This document shows positions 39,948 to 48,723 of a DNA stretch of 64,000 bases, one piece after another. Where the stretch lies: the NCBI GenBank assembly GCA_004557655.1, contig SFGJ01000007.1:1-64000 (forward strand), written 5' to 3'. Position numbers and translations under genes: made by a program. This stretch comes from Clostridiales bacterium. GTDB lineage: Bacteria > Bacillota > Clostridia > Oscillospirales > Oscillospiraceae. Each line of letters opens with the position of its first letter. The first letter of the stretch is position 1. The notes below the pieces were generated by a model, which worked only from the letters and a program-made list of their open reading frames with translations, did no database searches and had not been told where the DNA came from.

Positions 39948-40045
39948 GACCTTGTTCAGTGTGAATGTCGGGCTCATGCCCGTTATTCAGACAGTCGGAA
40001 AAAATTTTATCCCCGGCTGTTACATATTTAAAGGAGGAAAACCAA

Positions 40046-41257
40046 ATGAAAAAGTTCCTGGCACTGGCTCTGGCTCTGATCATGGCTCTGTCCCTCTTTG
40101 CCTGCGGCAAGAAGGAAGATCCCCAGCCCGAGACCAAAGACATTAAGGTCGGCTTCATCACTCTGCACGATGAAAACTCCACCTATGACCTTAACTTCAT
40201 CAATGGCGCAAAAGAGGCCATCAAGAACCTGGGTCTGACCGATGCTAACTACATCCTGAAGACCAATGTTCCCGAAGGTCAGGAGTGCTATGAGACCGCT
40301 TGCGACCTGGTCGACAACGGCTGCACCATCATCTTCGCCGACAGCTTCGGTCATGAGCCTTACATGATCCAGGCTGCTCAGAAGTATCCTGATGTTCAGT
40401 TCTGCCACTCCACCGGTACCCGCGCTCACACCGAGAATCTGGCTAACTATCACAATGCTTTCGCTGCCATCTATGAGGGTCGTTACCTGGCCGGTATCGC
40501 TGCCGGTATGAAGCTCAACGAGATGATCGAGGCTGGTCAGTTCACCAAGGACGAAGCCAAGATGGGCTATGTCGGTGCTTTCACCTACGCTGAGGTTATT
40601 TCCGGTTACACTTCCTTCTATCTGGGCGCCAAGTCTGTCTGCCCCACCGTCACCATGGACGTGACCTTCACCGGCAGCTGGTATGACGAGGCTCTGGAGA
40701 AGGAAGGCGCACAGAAGCTGATTGCCGGCGGCTGCAAGCTGATCAGCCAGCACGCTGACTCCCTGGGCGCTCCCACCGCTTGCGAGAACGCCAAGGTTCC
40801 CAACGTGTCCTACAACGGCTCCACCAAGGATGCTGCCCCCAACACCTACATCATCTCCTCCCGCATCAACTGGGCTCCCTACTATGAGTATGCCATCAAG
40901 GCTGTCATGGATGGCAAGACCATCGATACCGACTGGACCGGCACTCTGGCCACCGGCTCCGTGGTTCTGACCGAGCTGAACGAGGCTGTTGCCGCCGAGG
41001 GCACTGCTGAGGCTATCAAGGCTGCTCAGGAAAAGCTGGAAAAGGGCGAGCTGCATGTTTATGACACCGCTACCTTCACCGTGAAGGGCGCTCCTCTGTC
41101 CGTTGATCACATGGCTGACGTCGATACTGACGAGGCTTATACCCCCGACACCAAGGTTGTCAAGGATGGTTACTTCGCAGAGTCCGAGTTCCGTTCCGCT
41201 CCTTACTTTGATCTGGAGATCGACGGCATCACTCGTCTGGATGTTAACTTCGGCTAA
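40046..41257 (+). CDS. BMP family ABC transporter substrate-binding lipoprotein (purine/nucleoside type)
   Basis: 403 aa. The signal peptide MKKFLALALALIMALSLFAC carries a lipobox Cys at position 20. The mature BMP/PnrA-like domain has KVGFITLHDENSTYDLNF, IIFADSFGHEPYM, GRYLAGIAAGMKL and GYVGAFTYAEVISGYTSFYLGA. BMP proteins bind purine nucleosides or related bases. The first permease and ATPase genes follow after a strong terminator and their own leader. The start follows AAAGGAGGA. Its codon use (GCT, GGT, CTG rich) suggests high expression. Confidence 0.92.
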   Translation: MKKFLALALALIMALSLFACGKKEDPQPETKDIKVGFITLHDENSTYDLNFINGAKEAIKNLGLTDANYILKTNVPEGQECYETACDLVDNGCTIIFADSFGHEPYMIQAAQKYPDVQFCHSTGTRAHTENLANYHNAFAAIYEGRYLAGIAAGMKLNEMIEAGQFTKDEAKMGYVGAFTYAEVISGYTSFYLGAKSVCPTVTMDVTFTGSWYDEALEKEGAQKLIAGGCKLISQHADSLGAPTACENAKVPNVSYNGSTKDAAPNTYIISSRINWAPYYEYAIKAVMDGKTIDTDWTGTLATGSVVLTELNEAVAAEGTAEAIKAAQEKLEKGELHVYDTATFTVKGAPLSVDHMADVDTDEAYTPDTKVVKDGYFAESEFRSAPYFDLEIDGITRLDVNFG

Positions 41258-41274
41258 GATTGACCTTACCGTTT

Positions 41275-41311
41275 AAAAAGGATGGACTGCTTCGGCAGTC
41301 CATCCTTTTTT
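41275..41311 (+). terminator. Intrinsic terminator after the BMP lipoprotein gene
   Basis: A 16-bp stem (AAAAAGGATGGACTGC and complement, loop TTCG). It would make the binding protein a mostly monocistronic message; part of the transcripts may read on. Confidence 0.92.
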
Positions 41312-41585
41312 GCAAAATTTCGGGTGCGGGATCTGTCCCATTCCCCTCCGAATCCGGACAAAAATTGCCCCAAAAACGGTCTGATAACTCACGGAAAATG
41401 CGTTTTTGTCGATTCCCACAAAGCAGGTTTCCAAGAATTGTGTAACCATACATTTTTTGGCTACACCTAACAATTTTTTTGTATTTTTTGATTTACAATC
41501 CTCGACATATATGGTACAATGAATTGTATTGAATTTACCCCCGGTTTTCCACGAGGTGTTGCAGCCAACTGGGCCGAAAGAAAGG
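41312..41585 (+). promoter_or_regulatory. Leader region of the transporter ATPase gene
   Basis: No gene is seen in this 270-base gap. A -10-like TACAAT (41515-41520) has no strong -35. The following leader can pair CCCGGTT (about 41541-41547) with AACTGGG (about 41569-41575) just before the ribosome-binding site. Confidence 0.35.
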
Positions 41586-43130
41586 ATGACAGCCTTGGAA
41601 AAAAAATGCGCAATCAAAATGGAGAACATCACCAAGCGCTTCGGCAGCAAGGTTATCGCAAACAAAAATGTGAGCCTTGAGCTGTACGAGGGGGAGATCC
41701 TATCTCTGCTGGGTGAAAACGGCAGCGGAAAAACTACGCTGATGAATATGCTCTCCGGTATCTACTTCCCCGACGAGGGACAGATCTACATTCACGACAA
41801 GCCCGTGACCATTTCCTCTCCCAAGGACGCCTTTGACCTTGGCATCGGTATGATCCACCAGCACTTTAAGCTGGTTGACCTCTTTACCGCCACGGAGAAT
41901 ATCATTCTGGGGCTGGAAGGTAAGCTGGATCTGAACAATGCTCGCAAAAAAGTCAAGGACATCTGCGAGAAGTATGGCTTCGACATTGATCCCGACATGA
42001 AGATCTACGATATGTCTGTTTCGCAGAAGCAGACCGTGGAAATCGTCAAGGTTCTGTATCGCGGCGCTGACATCCTTATTCTGGACGAGCCCACCGCTGT
42101 GCTGACTCCCCAGGAAACCGACAAACTGTTCGCCGTCATGCGCAACATGAAGGCCGATGGCAAGTCCCTTATCATCATCACCCATAAGCTCCACGAGGTG
42201 CTGGAGGTTTCCGACCGTGTGGCCGTCCTGCGCAAGGGCGAGTATATCGGCGATGTTATGACCGCGGATGCCAACCAGCAGTCCCTCACCGACATGATGG
42301 TCGGCCACAGTGTCACGCTGAACATCAACCGTCCCGATCCGGTGAATGTCACGCCCCGCCTGAAGGTGGAAGGGCTCACCGTGTTCGATGAATTGGGCGT
42401 AAAACGTCTGGACAACGTCAGCTTTACCGTCAACGCCGGCGAAGTGCTGGGCGTGGCAGGTATCGCCGGCTCCGGTCAGCGTGAGCTCCTGGAGTCCATC
42501 GCCGGTCTGTATCCCATTAAGTCCGGCTCCGTTACATACATTGAACCCGAAAGCGGCGTGGAAAAGAATCTCGTAGGTATGGATCCTATGGATATCCGCA
42601 AAAGCGGCGTGGCTATGAGCTTCGTTCCCGAGGACCGTTTGGGCATGGGTCTGGTTGGCTCCATGGGTATGACGGGCAACATGATGCTGCGCTCCTGGCG
42701 TAAGGGCAAGGGTGTGTTCCTCAACCGCAAGGATCCCGAGGCACTGGCTCAGCGGATCTGGCAGGAGCTGGAGGTCGTTACTCCCAGCACCAGCTTCCCT
42801 GTTCGCCGTATGTCCGGCGGTAACGTGCAAAAAGTTCTGGTGGGCCGCGAGATCGCCCAGCAGCCCTCTGTGCTGATGACGGCATATGCCGTCCGTGGTC
42901 TGGATATCAACACATCCTATACAATTTATAATCTGCTCACTGAGCAAAAGATGAAAGGCGTTGCCGTCGTATATGTCGGTGAGGACCTGGATGTTCTTTT
43001 GGAGCTGTGCGACCGGATCGTTGTCCTCTGCGGCGGCCAGGTTTCCGGCATTGTGGACGCTCGCAGCACCGACAAACGCGCGGTAGGCGCTCTGATGACC
43101 CGTGTGGAAGGAGGCAAGGTTGATGCTTAA
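41586..43130 (+). CDS. BMP-type (purine/nucleoside) ABC transporter ATP-binding protein
   Basis: 514 aa from ATG 41586; a TTG at 41595 has better spacing from the AAAGGA site and may be the true start. It is a double ATPase like sugar and nucleoside importers. The N-terminal half has Walker A LGENGSGKTTLMNMLSG, signature MSVSQKQTVEIVKVL and Walker B ILILDEPTAVLTPQE. The C-terminal half has a degenerate Walker A (GIAGSGQRELLES) and signature MSGGNVQKVLVG; its Walker B region reads VLMTAYAVRGLD where most relatives have an acidic-P-T pattern. It overlaps the permease start by 8 bases. Confidence 0.93.
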   Translation: MTALEKKCAIKMENITKRFGSKVIANKNVSLELYEGEILSLLGENGSGKTTLMNMLSGIYFPDEGQIYIHDKPVTISSPKDAFDLGIGMIHQHFKLVDLFTATENIILGLEGKLDLNNARKKVKDICEKYGFDIDPDMKIYDMSVSQKQTVEIVKVLYRGADILILDEPTAVLTPQETDKLFAVMRNMKADGKSLIIITHKLHEVLEVSDRVAVLRKGEYIGDVMTADANQQSLTDMMVGHSVTLNINRPDPVNVTPRLKVEGLTVFDELGVKRLDNVSFTVNAGEVLGVAGIAGSGQRELLESIAGLYPIKSGSVTYIEPESGVEKNLVGMDPMDIRKSGVAMSFVPEDRLGMGLVGSMGMTGNMMLRSWRKGKGVFLNRKDPEALAQRIWQELEVVTPSTSFPVRRMSGGNVQKVLVGREIAQQPSVLMTAYAVRGLDINTSYTIYNLLTEQKMKGVAVVYVGEDLDVLLELCDRIVVLCGGQVSGIVDARSTDKRAVGALMTRVEGGKVDA

Positions 43131-44214
43131 AAAACAATCTCTGTTCCAAATATCCAAGCGTGATGCATTGCCTCTGCCCAAGGCACTGGCCATCCGTGGC
43201 GGTATCCTGCTGCTGGCATTGATTTTCTGCGGCCTGATCACCACGATCCTGACCGGTCAAAATCCCATCAACGTGTACGGAACTATCCTATCCGGCGCAT
43301 TCGGCACCTCCCGGCGCATCGGTGTTACCGCCCGTAATGTGGCTGTCCTGCTGGGTCTGTCTCTGGCTGTGACCCCGGCTTTCAAAATGCGTTTCTGGAA
43401 CATTGGTGCCGAGGGTCAGACCCTGATCGGCTGTCTGGCCACCACTGCCTGCATGATCCTGCTGGGCAATAAGCTCTCTACACCCCTGTTGATCCTTGTC
43501 TCCCTGGCAGCCTCCCTGGTAGCCGGTGCTATCTGGGGCTTCCTGCCCGCCTTCTTCAAGGCTAAGTGGAACACCAATGAGACCTTGTTCACCCTGATGA
43601 TGAACTACATAGCCATGCAGTTGGCCTCTTACTTCATCATCATTTGGGAGGTGCCCAAGGGCGCCGGTAAGATCGGTGTTATCAACCAGTCCTCTCAGGC
43701 CGGTTGGCTTCCCGTTGTGGGCAACGAATATCTGCTGCCCATTCTTATCGTGGCTCTGATGACCGGCTTTATGTACATCTATCTGCAGTACAGCAAGCAC
43801 GGCTATGAGATCGCCGTCGTTGGTGAAAGCCAGCGTACCGCCAGCTATGCCGGTATCAAGGTGGATCGTGTCATCATCCGCACCATGGTTCTCTCCGGCG
43901 CTCTGTGCGCCATGATGGGTTTCATTATGACCTCCGGTATTGACCACACCCTGACCACCACCATTGTGGACGGCCGCGGCTTCACCGCCGTTATGGTTTC
44001 CTGGATGTCCAAGTTCAATCCCTTTATCATGATCGCTGCCTCTCTGTTGCTGGTGACCATGGACCGCGGTGCCAGTGAGGTGTCCAGCTCTTTGGGCCTG
44101 AACCATTCCTTTGCTGATATCCTGACCGGTATCATCCTGTTCTTCATTATTGCTACCGAATTCTTTATTACCTACAAGGTCACCCTGCGCAAGAGCAGCA
44201 AGAAGGAGGCGTAA
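43123..44214 (+). CDS. BMP-type ABC transporter permease 1
   Basis: 363 aa membrane protein with about nine hydrophobic segments, BPD_transp_2 family. Typical patterns are GVTARNVAVLLGLSLAVTPAFKM, the FWNIGAEGQ segment found in nucleoside permeases (NupP/YufP type), and the cytoplasmic loop VVGESQRTASYAGIKV. The ATG at 43123 follows AAGGAGG and lies within the ATPase gene end, showing translational coupling. Confidence 0.92.
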   Translation: MLKKQSLFQISKRDALPLPKALAIRGGILLLALIFCGLITTILTGQNPINVYGTILSGAFGTSRRIGVTARNVAVLLGLSLAVTPAFKMRFWNIGAEGQTLIGCLATTACMILLGNKLSTPLLILVSLAASLVAGAIWGFLPAFFKAKWNTNETLFTLMMNYIAMQLASYFIIIWEVPKGAGKIGVINQSSQAGWLPVVGNEYLLPILIVALMTGFMYIYLQYSKHGYEIAVVGESQRTASYAGIKVDRVIIRTMVLSGALCAMMGFIMTSGIDHTLTTTIVDGRGFTAVMVSWMSKFNPFIMIAASLLLVTMDRGASEVSSSLGLNHSFADILTGIILFFIIATEFFITYKVTLRKSSKKEA

Positions 44215-44217
44215 CGG

Positions 44218-45216
44218 ATGTTTTTTGATTTTATTTCTTTCTTTCCCCGTGCCGTGATGCAGGGTATCCCTCTGTTGTTCGGCAGCACCGGTGAGATCCT
44301 CACCGAAAAGTCCGGTAACCTGAATCTGGGCATTCCCGGCATCATGTATGTGGGCGGCATCAGCGGCGTTATCGGTTCGTTTTTCTATGAGCAGGCTGTT
44401 CCTGCAGCGGAGATGAATGGCTTCCTGGCAATCATGATCCCCATTCTCAGTTCTCTGCTGGGTTCTCTGCTGATGGGACTGCTGTACTGCTTCCTGACAG
44501 TTACTCTGCGCGCCAACCAGAATGTTACCGGTCTGGCTATGACCACCTTCGGCGTGGGCGTTGGTAACTTCTTCGGTGGCTCCCTGATCAAGCTGACCAA
44601 CAGTGAAGTTCCTTCCATCGCTCTGTCCAACACCAGCATTTTCTTCAAGACCAGTATGCCCGGCGCACACTCTACCGGTTGGTTTGGCGAACTGTTCCTG
44701 TCCTACGGTTTCCTGGCCTATGTGGCTGTTATCTTTGCTCTGGGTGCTTCCTATTTCCTGAATCGTACCCGCGCCGGTCTGCACCTGCGTGCCGTAGGCG
44801 AAAGTGCTTCCACCGCCGATGCTGCCGGTATCAATGTCACCAAGCATAAATATCTGGCCACCTGCATAGGCTCTATGATTGCAGGTCTCGGTGGTCTGTA
44901 CTATGTTATGGACTATGCCAACGGCGTTTGGTCCAACAACGCTTTCGGTGACCGCGGTTGGCTTGCCATCGCCTTGGTCATCTTCACCATCTGGCGGCCC
45001 AATGTCAGCATTCTGGCCTCTATCCTGTTCGGCGGCCTGTACATCATTAATATCTATCTGCCCACCCCCGGTGGCCAGATGGCGATCAAGGAACTGTACA
45101 AAATGCTGCCCTACCTAATTACTCTGGTCGTTCTGATCGTTGTGTCCCTGCGCAAGAAGCGTGAGGATCAGCCCCCTGCGTCCCTCGGTCTCTCCTACTT
45201 CCGCGAGGAACGCTAA
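44218..45216 (+). CDS. BMP-type ABC transporter permease 2
   Basis: 332 aa, about nine hydrophobic segments, second permease of the importer (NupQ/YufQ type). It has the characteristic TEKSGNLNLGIPGIMYVGGI near the N-terminus and the loop AVGESASTADAAGINVTKHKY. AAGGAGG overlaps the stop of permease 1, three bases apart. A terminator follows, then the 8-oxoguanine deaminase gene. Confidence 0.92.
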   Translation: MFFDFISFFPRAVMQGIPLLFGSTGEILTEKSGNLNLGIPGIMYVGGISGVIGSFFYEQAVPAAEMNGFLAIMIPILSSLLGSLLMGLLYCFLTVTLRANQNVTGLAMTTFGVGVGNFFGGSLIKLTNSEVPSIALSNTSIFFKTSMPGAHSTGWFGELFLSYGFLAYVAVIFALGASYFLNRTRAGLHLRAVGESASTADAAGINVTKHKYLATCIGSMIAGLGGLYYVMDYANGVWSNNAFGDRGWLAIALVIFTIWRPNVSILASILFGGLYIINIYLPTPGGQMAIKELYKMLPYLITLVVLIVVSLRKKREDQPPASLGLSYFREER

Positions 45217-45223
45217 ACCTGTT

Positions 45224-45259
45224 AAAAAAGAGTAGGCCCATTTGGGCCTGCTCTTTTTT
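45224..45259 (+). terminator. Intrinsic terminator after the importer genes
   Basis: A stem AAAAGAGTAGGCCCA with TGGGCCTGCTCTTTT (one wobble) and a T tract. The deaminase gene starts 25 bases later, so it depends on readthrough or on a promoter I cannot see. Confidence 0.85.
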
Positions 45260-45283
45260 CTATGAAATAAAGGAGGATAAACT

Positions 45284-46639
45284 ATGTCTACCCTGCTGAT
45301 CAAAAACATTTCCCAGCTTGTCACCTGTGACGACAGTGACCGAGTGCTGACCAATGTGGATGTGCTGTGCAAGGATGGCTTCATCGAGAAAATCAGCGCC
45401 AATCTGGATGCCACCGCTGACCGAGTCATCGATGGCTCCCACATGCTTTGCTATCCCGGTTTGGTAAACACCCACCACCATCTCTATCAGGTCTTTTCCC
45501 GCAACCTGCCCCAGGTGCAGAATATGGAGCTGTTTGACTGGTTGAAAACCCTGTATGAGATCTGGAAGAATCTGGACAGCGATGTTATCCGCCTGTCCTC
45601 CCTGACGGGTATGGGCGAGCTGATGAAACACGGCTGCACCACCTGCTTCGACCACCACTATGTCTTCCCCGCTCATGCCGGAGACCTGTTGGGCGCTCAG
45701 TTTGCCGCAGCCGATGAGCTGGGCATCCGTATGTATTGCAGCCGCGGCAGCATGGACCTGAGCGTGAAGGACGGCGGCCTGCCCCCCGACAGCGTTGTGC
45801 AGTCCGTGGACGAGATCATGAAGGACTCCGTCCGTGTCATTGAGAAGTATCACGATACGTCCTACGGCGCTATGCACCGCGTAGCCTTGGCGCCCTGCTC
45901 CCCCTTCTCTGTTTCCGCGGATCTTCTGCGGGAAAGTGCTATTCTGGCCCGCCAGTACGGTGTGCGGCTGCACACCCACCTGTGTGAGACCAAGGATGAG
46001 GAGAACTTCATGCTGCAGCGTGAGGGTGTTCGTCCTCTGGAGTATATGGCACGCCTGGGCTGGATCGGCGACGATGTGTGGTATGCCCATGGCATCCACT
46101 TTAACGACGAGGAGCTGCATCTGCTGGCCCAGACCGGCACCGGCGTGGCCCATTGCCCCATCAGCAACATGAAGCTCTCCTCCGGCATCGCTCGGATCCC
46201 GGATATGCTGAAGCTGGGCGTGCCCGTAGGTCTGGCCGTGGATGGCAGCGCCTCCAATGACGGCTCCAGCCTCATGGAAGAGCTGCGTGTGGCCTTCCTG
46301 CTGCACCGTCTGAATTCCAGCCGTGAGGCACCCACCGGCTACGACATCCTCAAGATGGCCACCCGCGGCAGCGCGCGGCTGCTGGGCCGTGATGACATCG
46401 GCCAGCTTGCCGTTGGCAAGTGTGCCGACCTGTTCATGATCGACAGCCGCCGTCTGGAGCTGGTAGGCTCCTGCTATGATCCCAAGTCCGTGCTGGCTAC
46501 CGTGGGTGTTCGCGGTCCTGTGGACTATACCGTGGTCAACGGCAGGGTCACCGTGGAGAATGGTAAGCTGGTCACCATCGACGAGGAAAAAGTCGCTTTT
46601 GATGCCAACGAAAAATGCGGCGCTTACCTGAATATGTGA
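45284..46639 (+). CDS. 8-oxoguanine deaminase (amidohydrolase)
   Basis: 451 aa metal-dependent deaminase; the reaction is 8-oxoguanine + H2O to urate + NH3. Metal ligands are in LVNTHHHLYQ, in RLHTHLCET and AHGIHFND, and Asp in VDGSASND. The family-specific segments match the known bacterial 8-oxoguanine deaminases closely: FDHHYVFP, SRGSMDLSVKDGGLPP, ALAPCSPFSV and GVAHCPISNMKLSSGI. Related SsnA or hydroxyatrazine hydrolase names are possible automatic labels. The start follows AAAGGAGGA. Located right behind a purine importer and in the ygeY/ygeW locus, it would feed urate into the pathway. Confidence 0.88.
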   Translation: MSTLLIKNISQLVTCDDSDRVLTNVDVLCKDGFIEKISANLDATADRVIDGSHMLCYPGLVNTHHHLYQVFSRNLPQVQNMELFDWLKTLYEIWKNLDSDVIRLSSLTGMGELMKHGCTTCFDHHYVFPAHAGDLLGAQFAAADELGIRMYCSRGSMDLSVKDGGLPPDSVVQSVDEIMKDSVRVIEKYHDTSYGAMHRVALAPCSPFSVSADLLRESAILARQYGVRLHTHLCETKDEENFMLQREGVRPLEYMARLGWIGDDVWYAHGIHFNDEELHLLAQTGTGVAHCPISNMKLSSGIARIPDMLKLGVPVGLAVDGSASNDGSSLMEELRVAFLLHRLNSSREAPTGYDILKMATRGSARLLGRDDIGQLAVGKCADLFMIDSRRLELVGSCYDPKSVLATVGVRGPVDYTVVNGRVTVENGKLVTIDEEKVAFDANEKCGAYLNM

Positions 46640-46647
46640 TGCAATCA

Positions 46648-46681
46648 TAAAAGCGGAGAGGCTGCGCCTCTCCGCTTTTAC
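46648..46681. terminator. Bidirectional intrinsic terminator
   Basis: TAAAAGCGGAGAGG pairs with CCTCTCCGCTTTTA over a 5-base loop, between the converging deaminase and TIM-barrel genes. Confidence 0.88.
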
Positions 46682-46683
46682 TA

Positions 46684-47394
46684 CTACTCATTGAGCATCT
46701 TCTCCACTTCGCCACGATGGGACTCATACCAATCCCGATACTCCTGCATATCCTTGGCAAACAAGTCCTTACTGCTGGGCGGCGTGTATGTAATGGCATT
46801 GGCACCGGCCCGGATGGCCGCCAGTATGGTCTCGTCCGTTGGGCCGCCGGTGGCAATGATGGGCAGTTCCGGATACTTCGCCCGGATCTCTGCCACGATA
46901 TCCGGCGTCCGGGTGGCGCCGGAAACATTCACAATGTCTACGCCGGCAGACAACCTCTTCTCCAGATCCACATGCTCCGAAACAACGGTGAACACCAGCG
47001 GAATCTCAACCGTGGACTTAATATCACGGATAGCTTCATTGGTTATGAGCGCATTGCACACCACGCCGAATGCTCCCTGCTGCTCCGCCGCAGCCGCCAT
47101 ATTCACGGATCGCTGGCCATTGGTATAGCCGCCGCCCACACCGGCAAACACCGGCACATCGGAGACGCTGATAATGGCTTGCGTAATACTGGGCTGGGGT
47201 GTAAAATTATATACGGCGATGACCGCGTCGGCGTTGATGTTCTTGATGATAGCCACATCTGTGGAGAAAACCAGTGATTTGATGCGCCGGCCGAACACCC
47301 GAATACCGCTGCACTCGCTGATACACCGCGGAACCTCCAGCGTATGTTTTCTCAGCTCCCCTTCGTAGGTGGGGACAAACTTCTGTTTCACCAT
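46684..47394 (-). CDS. TIM-barrel protein of unknown function
   Basis: 236 aa from ATG 47394 behind AAAGGAG (a GTG at 47391 is also possible). The pattern of beta strands and glycine-rich phosphate loops (VFAGVGGGYTNGQRS, GAFGVVCNAL, VDIVNVSGATRTPDIV, PIIATGGPTDETILAAIRAGANAITYTPPS) indicates a (beta/alpha)8 barrel of the ribulose-phosphate-binding kind, often labelled hydrolase in relatives. Substrate is unknown. It ends the purine locus on the convergent strand, without clear link to it. Confidence 0.65.
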   Translation of the reverse strand: MVKQKFVPTYEGELRKHTLEVPRCISECSGIRVFGRRIKSLVFSTDVAIIKNINADAVIAVYNFTPQPSITQAIISVSDVPVFAGVGGGYTNGQRSVNMAAAAEQQGAFGVVCNALITNEAIRDIKSTVEIPLVFTVVSEHVDLEKRLSAGVDIVNVSGATRTPDIVAEIRAKYPELPIIATGGPTDETILAAIRAGANAITYTPPSSKDLFAKDMQEYRDWYESHRGEVEKMLNE

Positions 47395-47536
47395 CTCTCC
47401 TTTCCCCAAAACACCTCAAAAACTTATGTAAACCAATTTTAGCATATAGCATCTTTTCTTTCAAGCTTATTTTGTCGAAGGAGAAATTCTTTTCATTTTG
47501 TTAACATTTACTCAAAGTAAATGGGCAAATGGTCCG

Positions 47537-48640
47537 TCAGATCTTGATCAGCTCATATTCTTTTGTGCCTAAACCCAGCCTTTCGGCGTGTTCCAGACAA
47601 CTCATCCAATCGGTTTCCGGGTGAATGCGGTGGAAATGGTCGTGATCGTGATGATCTCCCTCGTCGGCGGCAGAGCCTCTGACGGCAGGCTGGCTATTCA
47701 CCGCATCGACGCAGGCCATATCCAGAGCCACCGGGTCAAAGGAAGCAAACATACCCACATTGGGTACAATGGCGGCGTCGTTCTCCGAGTGGCAGTCGCA
47801 GTTGGGGGAAACATCAATGACCAGAGAAATGTGGAAGCACGGGCGTCCGTCCACCACCGCCTTGGCGTACTCGGCGATTTTGCGGTTGAGATTGGTAATG
47901 GACTCGTCCCAATTCACCGCGATGGCATTGCGGGCGCAGATGGCAATACAGCGGCCGCAGCCCACGCATTTGCTATGGTCAATGAATGCCTTCTTATCCG
48001 TTATCGTAATTCCCTCATGGGCACAGATCTTGGTGCACATCCCGCAGCCCACGCAGTCCTCCTGCTCCACATGAGGTTTGCCGGCGTTGTGCTGCTCCAT
48101 TTTACCCGCGCGGCTGCCGCAGCCCATGCCAATGTTCTTCAAAGCGCCGCCGAAGCCCGCAGATTCATGACCCTTGAAGTGGTTCAGGGAGATGAATACA
48201 TCCGCGTCCATTACCGCCCGGCCGATCTTGGCGCTGCGCACATATTCGCCGCCCGCCACCGGCACCTCCACCTCGTCATTGCCTTTGATACCGTCGGCAA
48301 TGATGACCTGGCACCCGGTGGTCATGGGGTTAAAGCCGTTGAGCATGGCGCTGTCCAAATGGTCCAGACCGTTCTTGCGTCCACCTACATAAAGGGTGTT
48401 GCAGTCCGTCAAGAAGGGCTTGCCGCCCCGTTCCTTCACAAAGTCAGCCACGGTCTTTGCCCAGTTAGGACGCAGGAATGCCAGATTGCCCGGCTCACCA
48501 AAGTGCATTTTAATGGCCACAAACTTATTCTCAAAGTCGATCTCGCCCATTCCGGCGGTTTTCAGTAAGCGGTCAAGCTTTTCCTGTAAGTTTTCACGGA
48601 AATTGGTGCGAAGATCTGCCCAGTAAACCTTTGATGCCAT
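47537..48640 (-). CDS. DUF362 domain 4Fe-4S protein
   Basis: 367 aa. The N-terminal DUF362 domain (residues about 1-185: KMHFGEPGNLAFLRP, FLTDCNTLYVGGRKN, SLNHFKGHESAGFGGALKNIGMGCGS) is followed by two ferredoxin-type clusters, CVGCGMCTKIC and CVGCGRCIAIC. The C-terminus is rich in His and Asp (DEGDHHDHDHFHRIH), a possible metal-binding stretch. It is a cytoplasmic electron-transfer protein of unknown partner. The ATG at 48640 follows AAGGGAG. Confidence 0.88.
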   Translation of the reverse strand: MASKVYWADLRTNFRENLQEKLDRLLKTAGMGEIDFENKFVAIKMHFGEPGNLAFLRPNWAKTVADFVKERGGKPFLTDCNTLYVGGRKNGLDHLDSAMLNGFNPMTTGCQVIIADGIKGNDEVEVPVAGGEYVRSAKIGRAVMDADVFISLNHFKGHESAGFGGALKNIGMGCGSRAGKMEQHNAGKPHVEQEDCVGCGMCTKICAHEGITITDKKAFIDHSKCVGCGRCIAICARNAIAVNWDESITNLNRKIAEYAKAVVDGRPCFHISLVIDVSPNCDCHSENDAAIVPNVGMFASFDPVALDMACVDAVNSQPAVRGSAADEGDHHDHDHFHRIHPETDWMSCLEHAERLGLGTKEYELIKI

Positions 48641-48723
48641 GATAACCACTCCCTTATCTATAATTTTTTCCCATTCTACCACATTTTTTTTGATTCCGCT
48701 ACCCTGCGAGGAGGATTTTCTCT

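Noticed and set aside
39948..40045. Classic purine (guanine/adenine) riboswitch before the BMP gene
   Set aside because: The conserved three-way junction core could not be found; only two simple stems are visible.
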